Source: Heliocidaris erythrogramma (lineage: Eukaryota; Echinodermata; Echinoidea; Camarodonta; Echinometridae). Taken from it: DNA of 64,000 bases. The notes beneath the pieces are model-generated. The model ran no database searches. It worked only from the letters and a program-made list of their open reading frames with translations, and had not been told where the DNA came from. The stretch is taken from NCBI GenBank assembly GCA_025617745.1, contig CM046853.1, positions 3,592,873 to 3,656,872 on the forward strand, given 5' to 3'. This document shows positions 49,866-59,214 of the stretch, piece after piece (position 1 is the stretch's first letter; the number at the start of each line of letters is the position of its first letter). The translations under genes and the position numbers were made by a program.

Positions 49866-49989
49866 AAAATAAAAGAATCTGGTACCTCAATTCCAAGCAA
49901 TACTTTGCATTTCATCCCTTTGAAATGAAGGAGATCCCTTGAAAAAACTAGAATAAAATGAATAAACAACTTTATGAAACTAAAAGTAA

Positions 49990-50503
49990 CTAGAAATATC
50001 ACTGAAGATGATGATTAATACCCCCGCCCCGTGACAACAGCCTTTCTTGACTTTTGGTCGAAAACTGAGGAAGTAGTTCGATCCGCAAGATTTTTCCCTG
50101 ATTTACTGCCGTAGATATGCCGTTTCCATGGCAACGCAGCTTCCGACACATCAAAAAAATATGTTGTACACATCTTCCCAGTAAGACCAATGTGTGTACC
50201 AAATTTCATGACTTTCGGTCAAAAACTAAGTAGTTCGATCCGCAAGGCGTTTCCTTGATTTTCTGCCATAAATATGCCGTTACCATGGCAATGCAGATTC
50301 CGACTCATCCGAAAAATATGTCTTGCACATCTTCCCACCAAGACCAATGTGTGTACCAAATTTCATGACTTTCGGTCAAAAACTGAGGAAGTAGTTCGAT
50401 CCGCAAGATTTGCAACGGACCGACCGACCGCCCGCCCGCCCGACCGCCCAACCATCGACTGATTCCTATATACCCCCTTCAAACTTCGTTTGGCGGGGGT
50501 ATA
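49990..50503 (-). mobile_element. Helentron/pearl-like element, copy 2
   Basis: Near-identical to 28161-28674, with the same CTAG end followed by T and the same TATACCCC hairpin end. It has inserted into the host-gene intron between the exon at 50848 and snoRNA A1. Confidence 0.65.
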
Positions 50504-50847
50504 AATGTAACTTAACTTCAATAACATGCCATTATTCCTTTTTTCTAAACTTGTTTTTTAGGAATGGCACATAATCAAGCAAAACCAGAAAAATGTCTTT
50601 TCCAAGGACTTCATTGTGCATGGAAACTCTAAAATATAAGCCAAAAGGATTACCCCCCCCCCCCGTAATTTACATTGAGCTACCAGTAATGCTGATATCA
50701 ATTTCTTTTGATGCTACAAAAGCGCCATGAGCACCCAGCATAGGTGGATACTAGTGCTATAAAAGAAGCCATCATCAAGTGCATACATGTAGATACAAGA
50801 AATGGATCTAGTTTTATCAGACGGCCTACTTTGGATAAATGTCTTAC

Positions 50848-50994
50848 CAAGAGGACAGCAGTACACCGACGTGGTTTGAACTCAGGACCTCATATTTTCC
50901 AGAAAACTGCCTTATCAACTAAGCCAGCACACATCTAGCGGTTGAATGTTGAATGTGCACCAAGATAGGTCTTCATCAAAAGAGAAATTTCAAG
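50848..50994 (-). ncRNA. Host-gene exon w1, tRNA-derived (147 nt)
   Basis: Acceptor CAAATCTACGGATAG, donor TTG|GTAAGAC. Inside is a tRNA-like core: A-box-like TGGCTTAGTTGATAAGGC and B-box-like GAGTTCAAACC. The same relic is visible in the exons at 53800, 55813, 61679 and 62901. Confidence 0.75.
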
Positions 50995-51303
50995 CTATCC
51001 GTAGATTTGAGAAAAAAGTGAGAGAAAAAAAATAGTATAAAGATCAAGGTACAGGGAAAACTCGACATAACAAGGTCGGTTATAACGATGCTAAATCTCA
51101 TGCCTCATCTCATGCCTCTAAAACAAAGATTGGTAATCATTCCCGTTATAACTAGCAAGCAAATTTCACTGGGCCTCAAATGGACAAAGGCATTCAGCTG
51201 GAGAATGCGTTCACTGGGTGATTTCACGCTCTGTGTTGGTGTTTAGAGCGAAAATTATCCTAAAATCGAGCTCAAACACCGATGTTCAGATTAAGAAGCC
51301 GAT

Positions 51304-51362
51304 ACCGATATCCTAACAATGCGCATCAATATCCTAACAATGCGCATCAATATCCTAACAAT
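51304..51362. repeat. 21-bp tandem repeat interrupted by a MITE
   Basis: Units of ATATCCTAACAATGCGCATCA; the array resumes at 52020 beyond the inserted element. Confidence 0.8.
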
Positions 51363-52019
51363 CAGAGCTGCCAACCTCTGGCCAAGCTTTTCCATACACG
51401 CCAAGCTGAAAAGTCGTATTTTGGCGATGAAATCCGTAATTTTTTGCAAGTCCCCAAATACCAAATTTTTAAACTGCAACTGCCACCAAAATTGTATAAG
51501 TTAGATCTAAAAATGTCCTAAAATTACTCTTTATGACACCCCAATAATTATCAATGGGAATAATATAATTATCTAGATCTAGAAACATAAAAAACCAGCT
51601 AAAAACTCACGTTCCCTATTCATCCTTTCGATTCCACATACTGCCGCCTTACACCAAGCAGCAGCCGCGCCGTGCTGCCCGCGGGCTAGGCTGGCCGGCT
51701 GCCTTACCGCCTCGGTGTGTAAGAGCAGCCGCACCGATAGCGCTTGAGCTAGAAGTTTGCATGTGCGGTGAAAGGTACGTTCGCAGTCTCCTTTCTGTAT
51801 GCACTTTAGGTACGTACACAGTGCGGAGTTCCGGGAACGGCGAAAATAATACAATATGAGTGTGAAAGTATGAGTGATAACAAATACATGTGCGCAACGT
51901 ATAATACGAATAGCGCATAATCAGATTTCTTCAAATCCGTAATTTTTGGGCGACATTCCGTACTTCCGTAGTTAATTTCCGTACCAATTACGGAAAATCC
52001 GTACTAGTTGGCAGCTCTG
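51363..52019. mobile_element. DNA transposon (MITE), 657 bp, with target duplication
   Basis: Perfect 13-bp TIRs (CAGAGCTGCCAAC) flanked by the direct repeat AACAAT (51357-51362 and 52020-52025). Removing the element and one repeat restores the 21-bp tandem unit. Inside is a GC-rich core (51645-51730) and no transposase. The CAGAG end resembles hAT, but hAT normally duplicates eight bases, so the superfamily is open. Confidence 0.85.
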
Positions 52020-52025
52020 AACAAT

Positions 52026-53123
52026 GCGCATCGATAGCCTAACACTGGCAATGACGTCAGCACCATTTTTAACGAAGGAAAAAAAATTGTTTAAAACTAT
52101 TTAGTTATTAGTCTAGAATATCGTTAAATTACACGAGTAGTCCGGTAATTCTAAAAGAAATAATTATTTGATCTAGAGTGCAGTAAGAAACTTCACAGAA
52201 ATGGATAGTCTCGACAAGAACAGTAAGTTTAGATATGATTTCTCTCGAGTTTCTCACTTGCAGCAGAAAATGCTACGGTAGCTAATGCAGCTAGACGCCA
52301 GATCGGACGGCGTAGCACGTACAGGGCAAACAGCCAAATTTCAGCAGACGATTATTAACAAAAAATAAACACCTGCAACCGGAACTACGTAAAAAAAATC
52401 AGAGGTCAACACCTACCACCGACTTATTTTTTTTCTCATTTCATAGTCGGTGTCAGATCACGATTTCACGGCAAAATAGAAACTAACACCAACCAAATAC
52501 CAACACCGAGGGTGAAATCACCCACTGAACTTACAAATACGAGCATAAGTGAAGACATATCGGGCCATTTGGGGGGGGGGGGGATCTTTTTATTCGTACC
52601 ACAGCAGAGTGAGCCCAGCCCCGAAATTTTTTCATACCATGAGTGCGCGCTATTCTGACATGTGCAGTTCATGTACCAATACCCTTAGCTTTCATCAACA
52701 ACGTGGACGGTATACGGACATTCATGAACTCCGAAGTGCGATGGTAGTTGGAGACTTAGCGTTGGAAAATAATGCTTGTAACGCATTTCAAGATATGGTC
52801 CGATGTTTTATTATTTAATTCAGAGTATTAATATATTATTAGTGCCTTCATAGCTATCAAATGAGTATATAAGCAGTGGCAGAAGAACTTGGTATGTTCA
52901 TTTTTAATATACATGGAGAATCTAGTCCTATAAGTGCATATTCATGTATGTTCTGATATATTGCGATATCAGCTTTAACGAGGAAATCCTGCGGCCCTGA
53001 CAGCCTCTCTATATCGTATTTCTCATCTGACAATGCATTTTTTTCACAACTAGTAAAAGAAAAAAGTCTCTGCTGATATTTAGAATATAAAACTAACAGA
53101 AGTGGGACAGTTATGAAAAATTA
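52026..53123. other. Host-gene intron sequence, no feature
   Basis: Expanded intron between snoRNA B1 and exon w1. It contains a G run near 52570 and GAGGAAATCCTGCGGCCCTGACAG near 52980, related to the 45823 element family. No exon or snoRNA seen. Confidence 0.5.
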
Positions 53124-53209
53124 ATGAGAGTCAACATCAGATTCATGTTTGACAGCATGGTTGTTCAGACCAATAGGGAAATTTGAATCATCACTTTCAA
53201 GACTCTCAT
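53124..53209 (-). ncRNA. Box C/D snoRNA, family B copy 1
   Basis: Perfect box C GTGATGA (53194-53188), D' CTGA (53168-53165), box D CTGA (53140-53137), 9-bp terminal stem ATGAGAGTC/GACTCTCAT. The D' guide is AATTTCCCTATTGGT; I could not match it to an rRNA from memory. It shares AACCATGCTGTCAA with family A. Transposon insertions have pushed the next exon about 2.1 kb away. Confidence 0.9.
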
Positions 53210-53379
53210 AATATTGTCATATTCAAGACTTTCATAATAATGTAATCCTTATTATGAGACAAGTCAGCTTATGCTTGCACAGAATTTGAAAACCAAAGGA
53301 ACAACCCAGGTCGATTTATGCTACAGTATACAAGTGATGTATGTACAAGTATGTGCATATCCTAAAGCATATTTCTTAC

Positions 53380-53429
53380 CTCTTATTTCTGCAAGTTCCT
53401 TATCAGCCTAATCTCTTCCATGTTGACTG
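53380..53429 (-). ncRNA. Host-gene exon y1 (50 nt)
   Basis: Donor AG|GTAAGAA. The ancestral acceptor CAG is mutated to CAT, and a TTAG 20 nt further in is the probable replacement, so this exon is shorter than its 70-nt relatives. Confidence 0.65.
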
Positions 53430-53540
53430 CTAACTTGCCATGAATGAAAAGAATAAGAGAAAGACGAGCATAAATGTTTTTACTTTTCACTTGTACATTT
53501 CTTTTCTTATTTAGGGTTAAGACAAGTTGAAATCTATCTA

Positions 53541-53624
53541 TCATTCGGTACCAAACTAGAGTTGACAGAATAGTTTGGACCAATCCTACTCAAGAGTCTT
53601 AACAGATAATCATCATCTGAATGA
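53541..53624 (-). pseudogene. Decayed box C/D snoRNA, family A copy 2
   Basis: Box C ATGATGA survives, but box D is lost (CTGA replaced by TTGG), the guide has an extra A (GTTAAGACTC) and about 15 bases of the centre are missing. Confidence 0.75.
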
Positions 53625-53799
53625 AAAAAGCTGAATTTAAAGTTTTATTTGGTCTATATTCTACACCTCAACTCTCTTTGTGCATTCAACTAGACTCCTA
53701 AGAGAATAATTAAACATATATGTTTATAAGTTACAAACCAAGATGCATACAACTTGAGTAGTATTTAACTCATTAAGAAAACAAGGACTAATGTCTTAC

Positions 53800-53923
53800 C
53801 CCCAAAACAGAAGTGTGACATCCTGGTCTGAACATAAGAGCTATTTGTAGAAAACTGCTGTATCAACTATTAAAGTGATCAGAAGTGCAGCACACCTGGT
53901 CTCCATCAAGAAAATATTTAGAG
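53800..53923 (-). ncRNA. Host-gene exon w2 (124 nt)
   Basis: Acceptor TCTCTGTTAATACATAG, donor GGGG|GTAAGAC. Starts 101 nt after snoRNA B2. Confidence 0.75.
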
Positions 53924-54023
53924 CTATGTATTAACAGAGAAAAAGAAAGAAAAATCAAAAATAAATAAAATCTATTAGCATTTGATACATAAAGCTAAGG
54001 GGATAATAAGTTTATGTCTAGTA

Positions 54024-54109
54024 ATGTGAGTCAAGATCAGATTCATGTTTGACAGCATCGTTGTTCAGACCAATAGGGAAATTTGAATCATCACTTCCAA
54101 GACTCTCAT
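54024..54109 (-). ncRNA. Box C/D snoRNA, family B copy 2
   Basis: Box C GTGATGA, D' and D CTGA all intact; the terminal stem has one mismatch (ATGTGAGTC against GACTCTCAT). Confidence 0.88.
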
Positions 54110-54239
54110 AATACTTTCAGATTCAAGACTTCAAGCAACAACTTAGGTCCATAAGTGACATAGCATACAAATGGACTACTACCTTATAAGGTAATGGGTA
54201 TACATCTCAAAAATGGCCAAATTCAAGCATTTTTCTTAC

Positions 54240-54309
54240 CTCTTATTTCTGCAAATTTCTCACTCAGACTTCTCTCTTCCATGTAGACTGCTGACAGGCC
54301 AGGGACACA
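54240..54309 (-). ncRNA. Host-gene exon y2 (70 nt)
   Basis: Acceptor TTCCTTCTTTTCAG, donor AGAG|GTAAGAA. It contains ACATGGAAGAGAG, but 70 nt is not a multiple of three. Confidence 0.82.
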
Positions 54310-54392
54310 CTGAAAAGAAGGAATACATACTATTTTTCACCTACCAGTACATTCCTTGTTTTCTAAGTAAAAACTAATTGACCTCTATTGAT

Positions 54393-54489
54393 CATTCAGA
54401 ATCAGCTTAGAGTTGACAGCATGGTTGATGAGGTATTTTTGGACCAATCCTCCTCAAGAGTCTAACGGATAATCATCATTAACTGAATG
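54393..54489 (-). ncRNA. Box C/D snoRNA, family A copy 3
   Basis: Box C ATGATGA (54479-54473), box D CTGA (54405-54402), stem CATTCAG/CTGAATG. It ends 84 nt before exon 54309. Identical in its core to copy 6. Confidence 0.92.
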
Positions 54490-54787
54490 AAACTGATCAA
54501 TTTGATATTTCAATTCTAAGTAGTATCCGTAAATTTTTTTCACTAATCATATATCTTCTAAATGTTTTCTATTCATTGTATTCACAATATATTAAACATA
54601 ATGTCACAAGTCTGCTTAAATATTGTGTAAGAAGCAAAATTAAAGCTAAAATTAAAATTAAAACAATTAAAACTTATGCTTTTTAATAAATAAAATGGGA
54701 AGACTGAGTAAAATACAAGGTACATACATGCATAACCCAGAAATGTCTAAAACTGAGCATTTATATTTCTCTTTCTCTTAGTCTTAC

Positions 54788-54858
54788 CTCCTATCTCTGC
54801 AAGAATTCTCAATATGACACATTTCTTCCATGTTGACGGCTAACAGACCAAGGATGCA
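54788..54858 (-). ncRNA. Host-gene exon z1 (71 nt)
   Basis: Acceptor GCTTTATCCAG, donor AGGAG|GTAAGAC. Homologous to the y exons through CAACATGGAAGA. Confidence 0.8.
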
Positions 54859-54950
54859 CTGGATAAAGCAAGATAAACAGAAATCATTTTTTTTTTGCAC
54901 TTGTACATTCCTCTTCTAATTTTATTTTAAAGTCAAGACAATATTTTGAT

Positions 54951-55047
54951 CATTCACTATCAGATTAGGGTTGACAGCATGGTTGATGAGGTATTTTTGG
55001 ACCAATCCTCCTCAAGAGTCTAACGGATAATCATCATTAACTGAATG
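54951..55047 (-). ncRNA. Box C/D snoRNA, family A copy 4
   Basis: Box C ATGATGA, box D CTGA, stem CATTCA/TGAATG (6 bp, seventh pair lost). 93 nt before exon 54858. Confidence 0.9.
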
Positions 55048-55491
55048 AAATTGATCAATTTGATATTTCAATTCTAGGTAGTATCCGTAATTTCTTTTTC
55101 ACTAATCATATATGTTCTAAATGTTTTCTATTCATTGTAATACGACACTGGTAAAATTATCCCCTTCTAGAATTTGTTTAAAGTCGTAGAACTGCATATA
55201 AACAGCAAAATTAAAGAAACATTTTTAAAAGGATGCTTATTACACAAAGCGAATTCCATATCAACTTTAGGAAAGTTGTTTTGTTTGAATCATCATTTTC
55301 AAAACTCACAACATATTGAACATAATTAATGTAACAAGTCTGCTTAAATCTTGTGTAAGAAGCGAAATTGAAGCTAACAATTAAAACTAATTCATTCTTT
55401 AATAAATAAATTTAGAACTAAGTAAAATACAATGTACATACATGCATAACTCAGAATCGACCAAAAATGAGCATATATCTTTTTCTCTTAC

Positions 55492-55561
55492 CTCCTATCT
55501 CTGCAAGTTTCTCAATATGACACATTTCTTCCATGTTGACTACTGATAGACCAAGGATTCA
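55492..55561 (-). ncRNA. Host-gene exon z2 (70 nt)
   Basis: Acceptor GCTTTATCCAG, donor AGGAG|GTAAGAG. The first codon in the frame shared with z1 is TGA, further evidence against coding. Confidence 0.8.
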
Positions 55562-55658
55562 CTGGATAAAGCAAAATATAACAGAAATCATCAATTTTTT
55601 TTTGCACTTGTACATTCCTCTTCTAATTTTATTTTAAAGTCAAGACAACATTTTGATC

Positions 55659-55752
55659 ATTCAGTATCAGATTAGGGTTGACAGCATGGTTGATGAGGTT
55701 TTTTGGACCAATCCTCCTCAAGAGTCTAACGGATAATCATCATTAACTGAAT
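55659..55752 (-). ncRNA. Box C/D snoRNA, family A copy 5
   Basis: Box C ATGATGA, box D CTGA, stem ATTCAGT/ACTGAAT. 98 nt before exon 55561. Confidence 0.9.
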
Positions 55753-55812
55753 AGAAGTAGTACAACTGGAGTACTATATGACTCATTACGGAAATAGGGA
55801 CTAATGTCTTAC

Positions 55813-55937
55813 TAGAAGTGTGACATCCTGATCAGAACCTAAGACCTGTTGGTTTGTAGAAAACTGCTGTATCAACTATTAAAGTGATCAGAACTGCAGC
55901 ACAACTGGTCTCCCATCAAGGAAATATTTTGAGCTAT
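55813..55937 (-). ncRNA. Host-gene exon w3 (125 nt)
   Basis: Acceptor TCTCTCCTATCCATAG, donor TCTA|GTAAGAC. Starts 99 nt after snoRNA B3. Confidence 0.75.
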
Positions 55938-56035
55938 CTATGGATAGGAGAGAAAAAAGAAAAATTACAAATAAATAAATCCTGTTAGCATTTGATACAT
56001 AAAGTTTGGGGAATAGTATGTTTATGTCTAGTAAT

Positions 56036-56113
56036 GAGTCAAGATCAGATTCATGTTTGACAGCAAGGTTGTTCAGACCAATAGGGAAATTTGAATCATC
56101 ATTTTCAAGACTC
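56036..56113 (-). ncRNA. Box C/D snoRNA, family B copy 3
   Basis: Box C ATGATGA, D' and D CTGA. The terminal stem is cut to GAGTC/GACTC by a two-base deletion, so processing may be weaker. Confidence 0.8.
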
Positions 56114-56601
56114 TCACAATACTTTCACTTTCAAGACAATGTTGAGTTCTGGGAAAGGTGAACAATTTGTGAGCTTTCTCATTCCTTATAATGTCAGTTG
56201 CAAGAACATAATAGAAATGTTCCCTGATAAGTATTGCTCTTCAAATGTCCTCATATTCAAAATATCTGAAGTGTGTGAGCCGAACATTCATGCCACATGT
56301 GTGTGCTGTCCCATATACCAATTTCTATGTTCAGTGCATCTGCTTTTTAGTGAGAATTGGTCAATTTCTTATAATTTTGATGATTCCAAAACATCACAGT
56401 ATACAGCAGTTCTTATGTACACATGTTCAACCTTTCTCAATTGCTCTGAAACAGTTTCAGTGTAATCGCATGAGCAAATCTCAACTTTATCTTTAAGCAA
56501 TAACTTGGGTCAGTTTGTGATATATCATACAAATGGACTACTACCTTATAAGGTAAAGAGTATACATCTCAAACATGGCCAAATTCAAGCATTTTTCTTA
56601 C

Positions 56602-56671
56602 CTCTTATTTCGGCAAATTTCTTATTCAGACTTCTCTCTTCCATGTAGACTGCTGACAGGCCAGGGACACA
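56602..56671 (-). ncRNA. Host-gene exon y3 (70 nt)
   Basis: Acceptor TTCCTTCTTTTCAG, donor AGAG|GTAAGAA; differs from y2 at a few bases. Confidence 0.82.
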
Positions 56672-57407
56672 CTGAAAAGAAGGAATACATACTATTTTTC
56701 ACTTACCAGTACATTCCTTGTTTTCTAAGTAAAAACTAATTAACTAGTGCTATAATTGTTTATGTATTTTAACCACTATTGCTTCCCTCAACAGGATTTC
56801 ATGTTTCTCTCCTCAACGTGTTCATTACCTTTGTTTTTTGTTTTTTTTTGTTGTTTCATTCATTATATTCATCATTAGAATACTCATTCTGATGTCATTA
56901 TTTCACCCTTTTTTCCACAGGTATGTTTTAAATTAATGTCTTTCCTCAACAGGATGACTTGTTTCTCTCCTCAGATTTTCTCCGACAGGATTTCATGTTT
57001 CTCTCCTCAATTTGTTCATTATCATTTTCTCTTAATTTCTTTCATAACAATTATTATTAGTATACTCATTCTGTTGTCAATATTTCACCTTTTCCATATG
57101 TATGTTTTAACCTTAATTTCTTTCCCCAACAGGATGTCATGTTTCTCTCCACAGATTACCTACGGTCCCAATCCCCCTTTTGTTTCCAGCTTATCCAGAC
57201 GGTTAATTGATTTCTCAGTCCTATTGTTCACTTGCTTTCAATGTTTTCTTTTCAACACAGGATTCGTTTGATGTCACTTATCCTTTCAATGCAGGTACCT
57301 TGATGTTATTTATCCTTTCAATGTAGGTACTTTGATGTTACTGTTACTATTTCTTTCTATGTTATGTGTTTGCATCCATTTTATTTATTGAATTGCTGCT
57401 TCATATA

Positions 57408-58222
57408 CACTAAAGGAAAAAAGAAACTTATAAAAGTTCAAGAGATCACCAAATTAAATTCTCTGCATGGAAATGTACCAAATTTGGATATAATGTTGAT
57501 TCAATGCATGGCTTTAAATGACAGTCAATAACAAAAAGTTTTCTTCAATGCCACAAAAGAAATGTGCACTGAAGCAAAGGACTCTCTAATCCCAAAGTCA
57601 CAAAGACAAACTGCAGCCTTGTACACCATATGCATGTCAATGAATGAAACAAAAGAATTTCAAAAGGGATTTGCAAGTTCATATCCAAACAGATTAATAG
57701 CCAGTATGTCCACCTCTAGCTTGCTGGCAAGCTGTACACCGTCTTCGCATGCTTCCGATCAGATTCGCGATGGTAGCCTGGGGAACATTGTTCCATTCCT
57801 CTTGCAGTGCTGCAATGAGCGTCTCCCTATTGATGGGTTGATTGTCACGCCTTGACACACGTCGCCCAAGCTCTTCCCAGAGATGTTCAATTGGGGAAAG
57901 GTCTGGTGAACGGGCGAACCATGGCAGAACATCAATATCCTCTTGCTCGAGGGGTGCAAATCCCTTTTGAAATTCTTTTGTTTCATTCATTGACATGCAT
58001 ATGGTGTACAAGACTGCAGTTTATCTTTGTGACTTTGGGATTAGAGAGTCCTTTGTTTCAGTGCACATTTCTTTTGTGGCATTGAAGAAACCTTTTTGTT
58101 ATTGACTGTCATTTAAAGCCATGCATTGAATCAACATTATATCCAAATTTGGTACATTTCCATGCAGAGAATTTAATTTGGTGATCTCTTGAACTTTTAT
58201 AAGTTTCTTTTTTCCTTTAGTG
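57408..58222. mobile_element. Tc1-like foldback element with 266-bp arms
   Basis: Arms 57408-57673 and 57957-58222 are inverted repeats with only a few mismatches, starting CACTAAAGGAAAAAAGAAAC and flanked by TA on both sides, the Tc1/mariner target. The spacer holds the end of a transposase. Confidence 0.88.
57694..57960 (-). pseudogene. Tc1-like transposase C-terminal fragment
   Basis: Reads WFARSPDLSPIEHLWEELGR followed by RRDNQPINRETLIAALQEEWNNVP-type sequence and a C-terminal SMRRRCTACQQARGG. The SPDLxPIEHLWEEL segment carries the last catalytic acidic residue of the DDE domain. The N-terminal DNA-binding domain and the first two acidic residues are absent, so it is inactive. Confidence 0.85.
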
Positions 58223-58391
58223 TATAAATTCTGCTGATTTATTCGCTCTTCTCATTCTCCTGACGACGGCCAGAGCATTCTGACCGGAACGTGGAGTTAT
58301 TCCAACTCACATGGTTGTACCGCAAACCTTTTTCTGAATTACAACTTCACCATGCAAACCTTCAAATCCTATATAATTGACCTCTATTGAT

Positions 58392-58488
58392 CATTCAGAA
58401 TCAGCTTAGAGTTGACAGCATGGTTGATGAGGTATTTTTGGACCAATCCTCCTCAAGAGTCTAACGGATAATCATCATTAACTGAATG
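58392..58488 (-). ncRNA. Box C/D snoRNA, family A copy 6
   Basis: Same boxes and CATTCAG/CTGAATG stem as copy 3. The downstream insertion now separates it from its acceptor by about 1.7 kb. Confidence 0.9.
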
Positions 58489-58786
58489 AAACTGATCAAT
58501 TTGATATTTCAATTCTAAGTAGTATCCGTAAATTTTTTTCACTAATCATATATCTTCTAAATGTTTTCTATTCATTGTATTCACAATATATTAAACATAA
58601 TGTCACAAGTCTGCTTAAATATTGTGTAAGAAGCAAAATTAAAGCTAAAATTAAAATTAAAACAATTAAAACTTATGCTTTTTAATAAATAAAATGGGAA
58701 GACTGAGTAAAATACAAGGTACATACATGCATAACCCAGAAATGTCTAAAACTGAGCATTTATATATCTCTTTCTCTTAGTCTTAC

Positions 58787-58857
58787 CTCCTATCTCTGCA
58801 AGAATTCTCAATATGACACATTTCTTCCATGTTGACGGCTAACAGACCAAGGATGCA
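58787..58857 (-). ncRNA. Host-gene exon z3 (71 nt)
   Basis: Sequence identical to z1 with the same splice sites. Confidence 0.8.
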
Positions 58858-58949
58858 CTGGATAAAGCAAGATAAACAGAAATCATTTTTTTTTTGCACT
58901 TGTACATTCCTCTTCTAATTTTATTTTAAAGTCAAGACAATATTTTGAT

Positions 58950-59046
58950 CATTCACTATCAGATTAGGGTTGACAGCATGGTTGATGAGGTATTTTTGGA
59001 CCAATCCTCCTCAAGAGTCTAACGGATAATCATCATTAACTGAATG
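58950..59046 (-). ncRNA. Box C/D snoRNA, family A copy 7
   Basis: Counterpart of copy 4, with box C ATGATGA, box D CTGA and stem CATTCA/TGAATG. 93 nt before exon 58857. Confidence 0.9.
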
Positions 59047-59214
59047 AAATTGATCAATTTGATATTTCAATTCTAGGTAGTATCCGTAATTTCTTTTTCA
59101 CTAATCATATATGTTCTAAATGTTTTCTATTCATTGTAATACGACACTGGTAAAATTATCCCCTTCTAGAATTTGTTTAAAGTCGTAGAACTGCATATAA
59201 ACAGCAATATTAAA

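Larger units (their letters stand above)
54310..56671 (-). repeat. Tandem unit I of the snoRNA host gene
   Basis: About 2.36 kb holding, in plus order, A3, exon z1, A4, exon z2, A5, exon w3, B3 and exon y3. Its sister unit is 56672-62548; once that unit's two insertions are removed, it is also about 2.37 kb and collinear. Confidence 0.9.
56742..58377. mobile_element. 1.6 kb insertion carrying a nested Tc1-like element
   Basis: Relative to unit I, the sequence ACTAATT-GACCTC is split here; AATT (perhaps TAATT) at both borders could be a target duplication. The left half holds degenerate repeats of CAACAGGATTTCATGTTTCTC; the right end carries GACGACGGCCAGAGCATTCTG. The outer element is unclassified. 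Intron length before exon y3 grows from about 85 to 1720 nt after the snoRNA. Confidence 0.8.

Noticed and set aside
54240-56671. The mini-exons as a repeated protein-coding series starting MEE...
   Set aside because: Each exon is open alone, but 70/71-nt lengths shift the frame at every junction and reach stops; some copies start with TGA.
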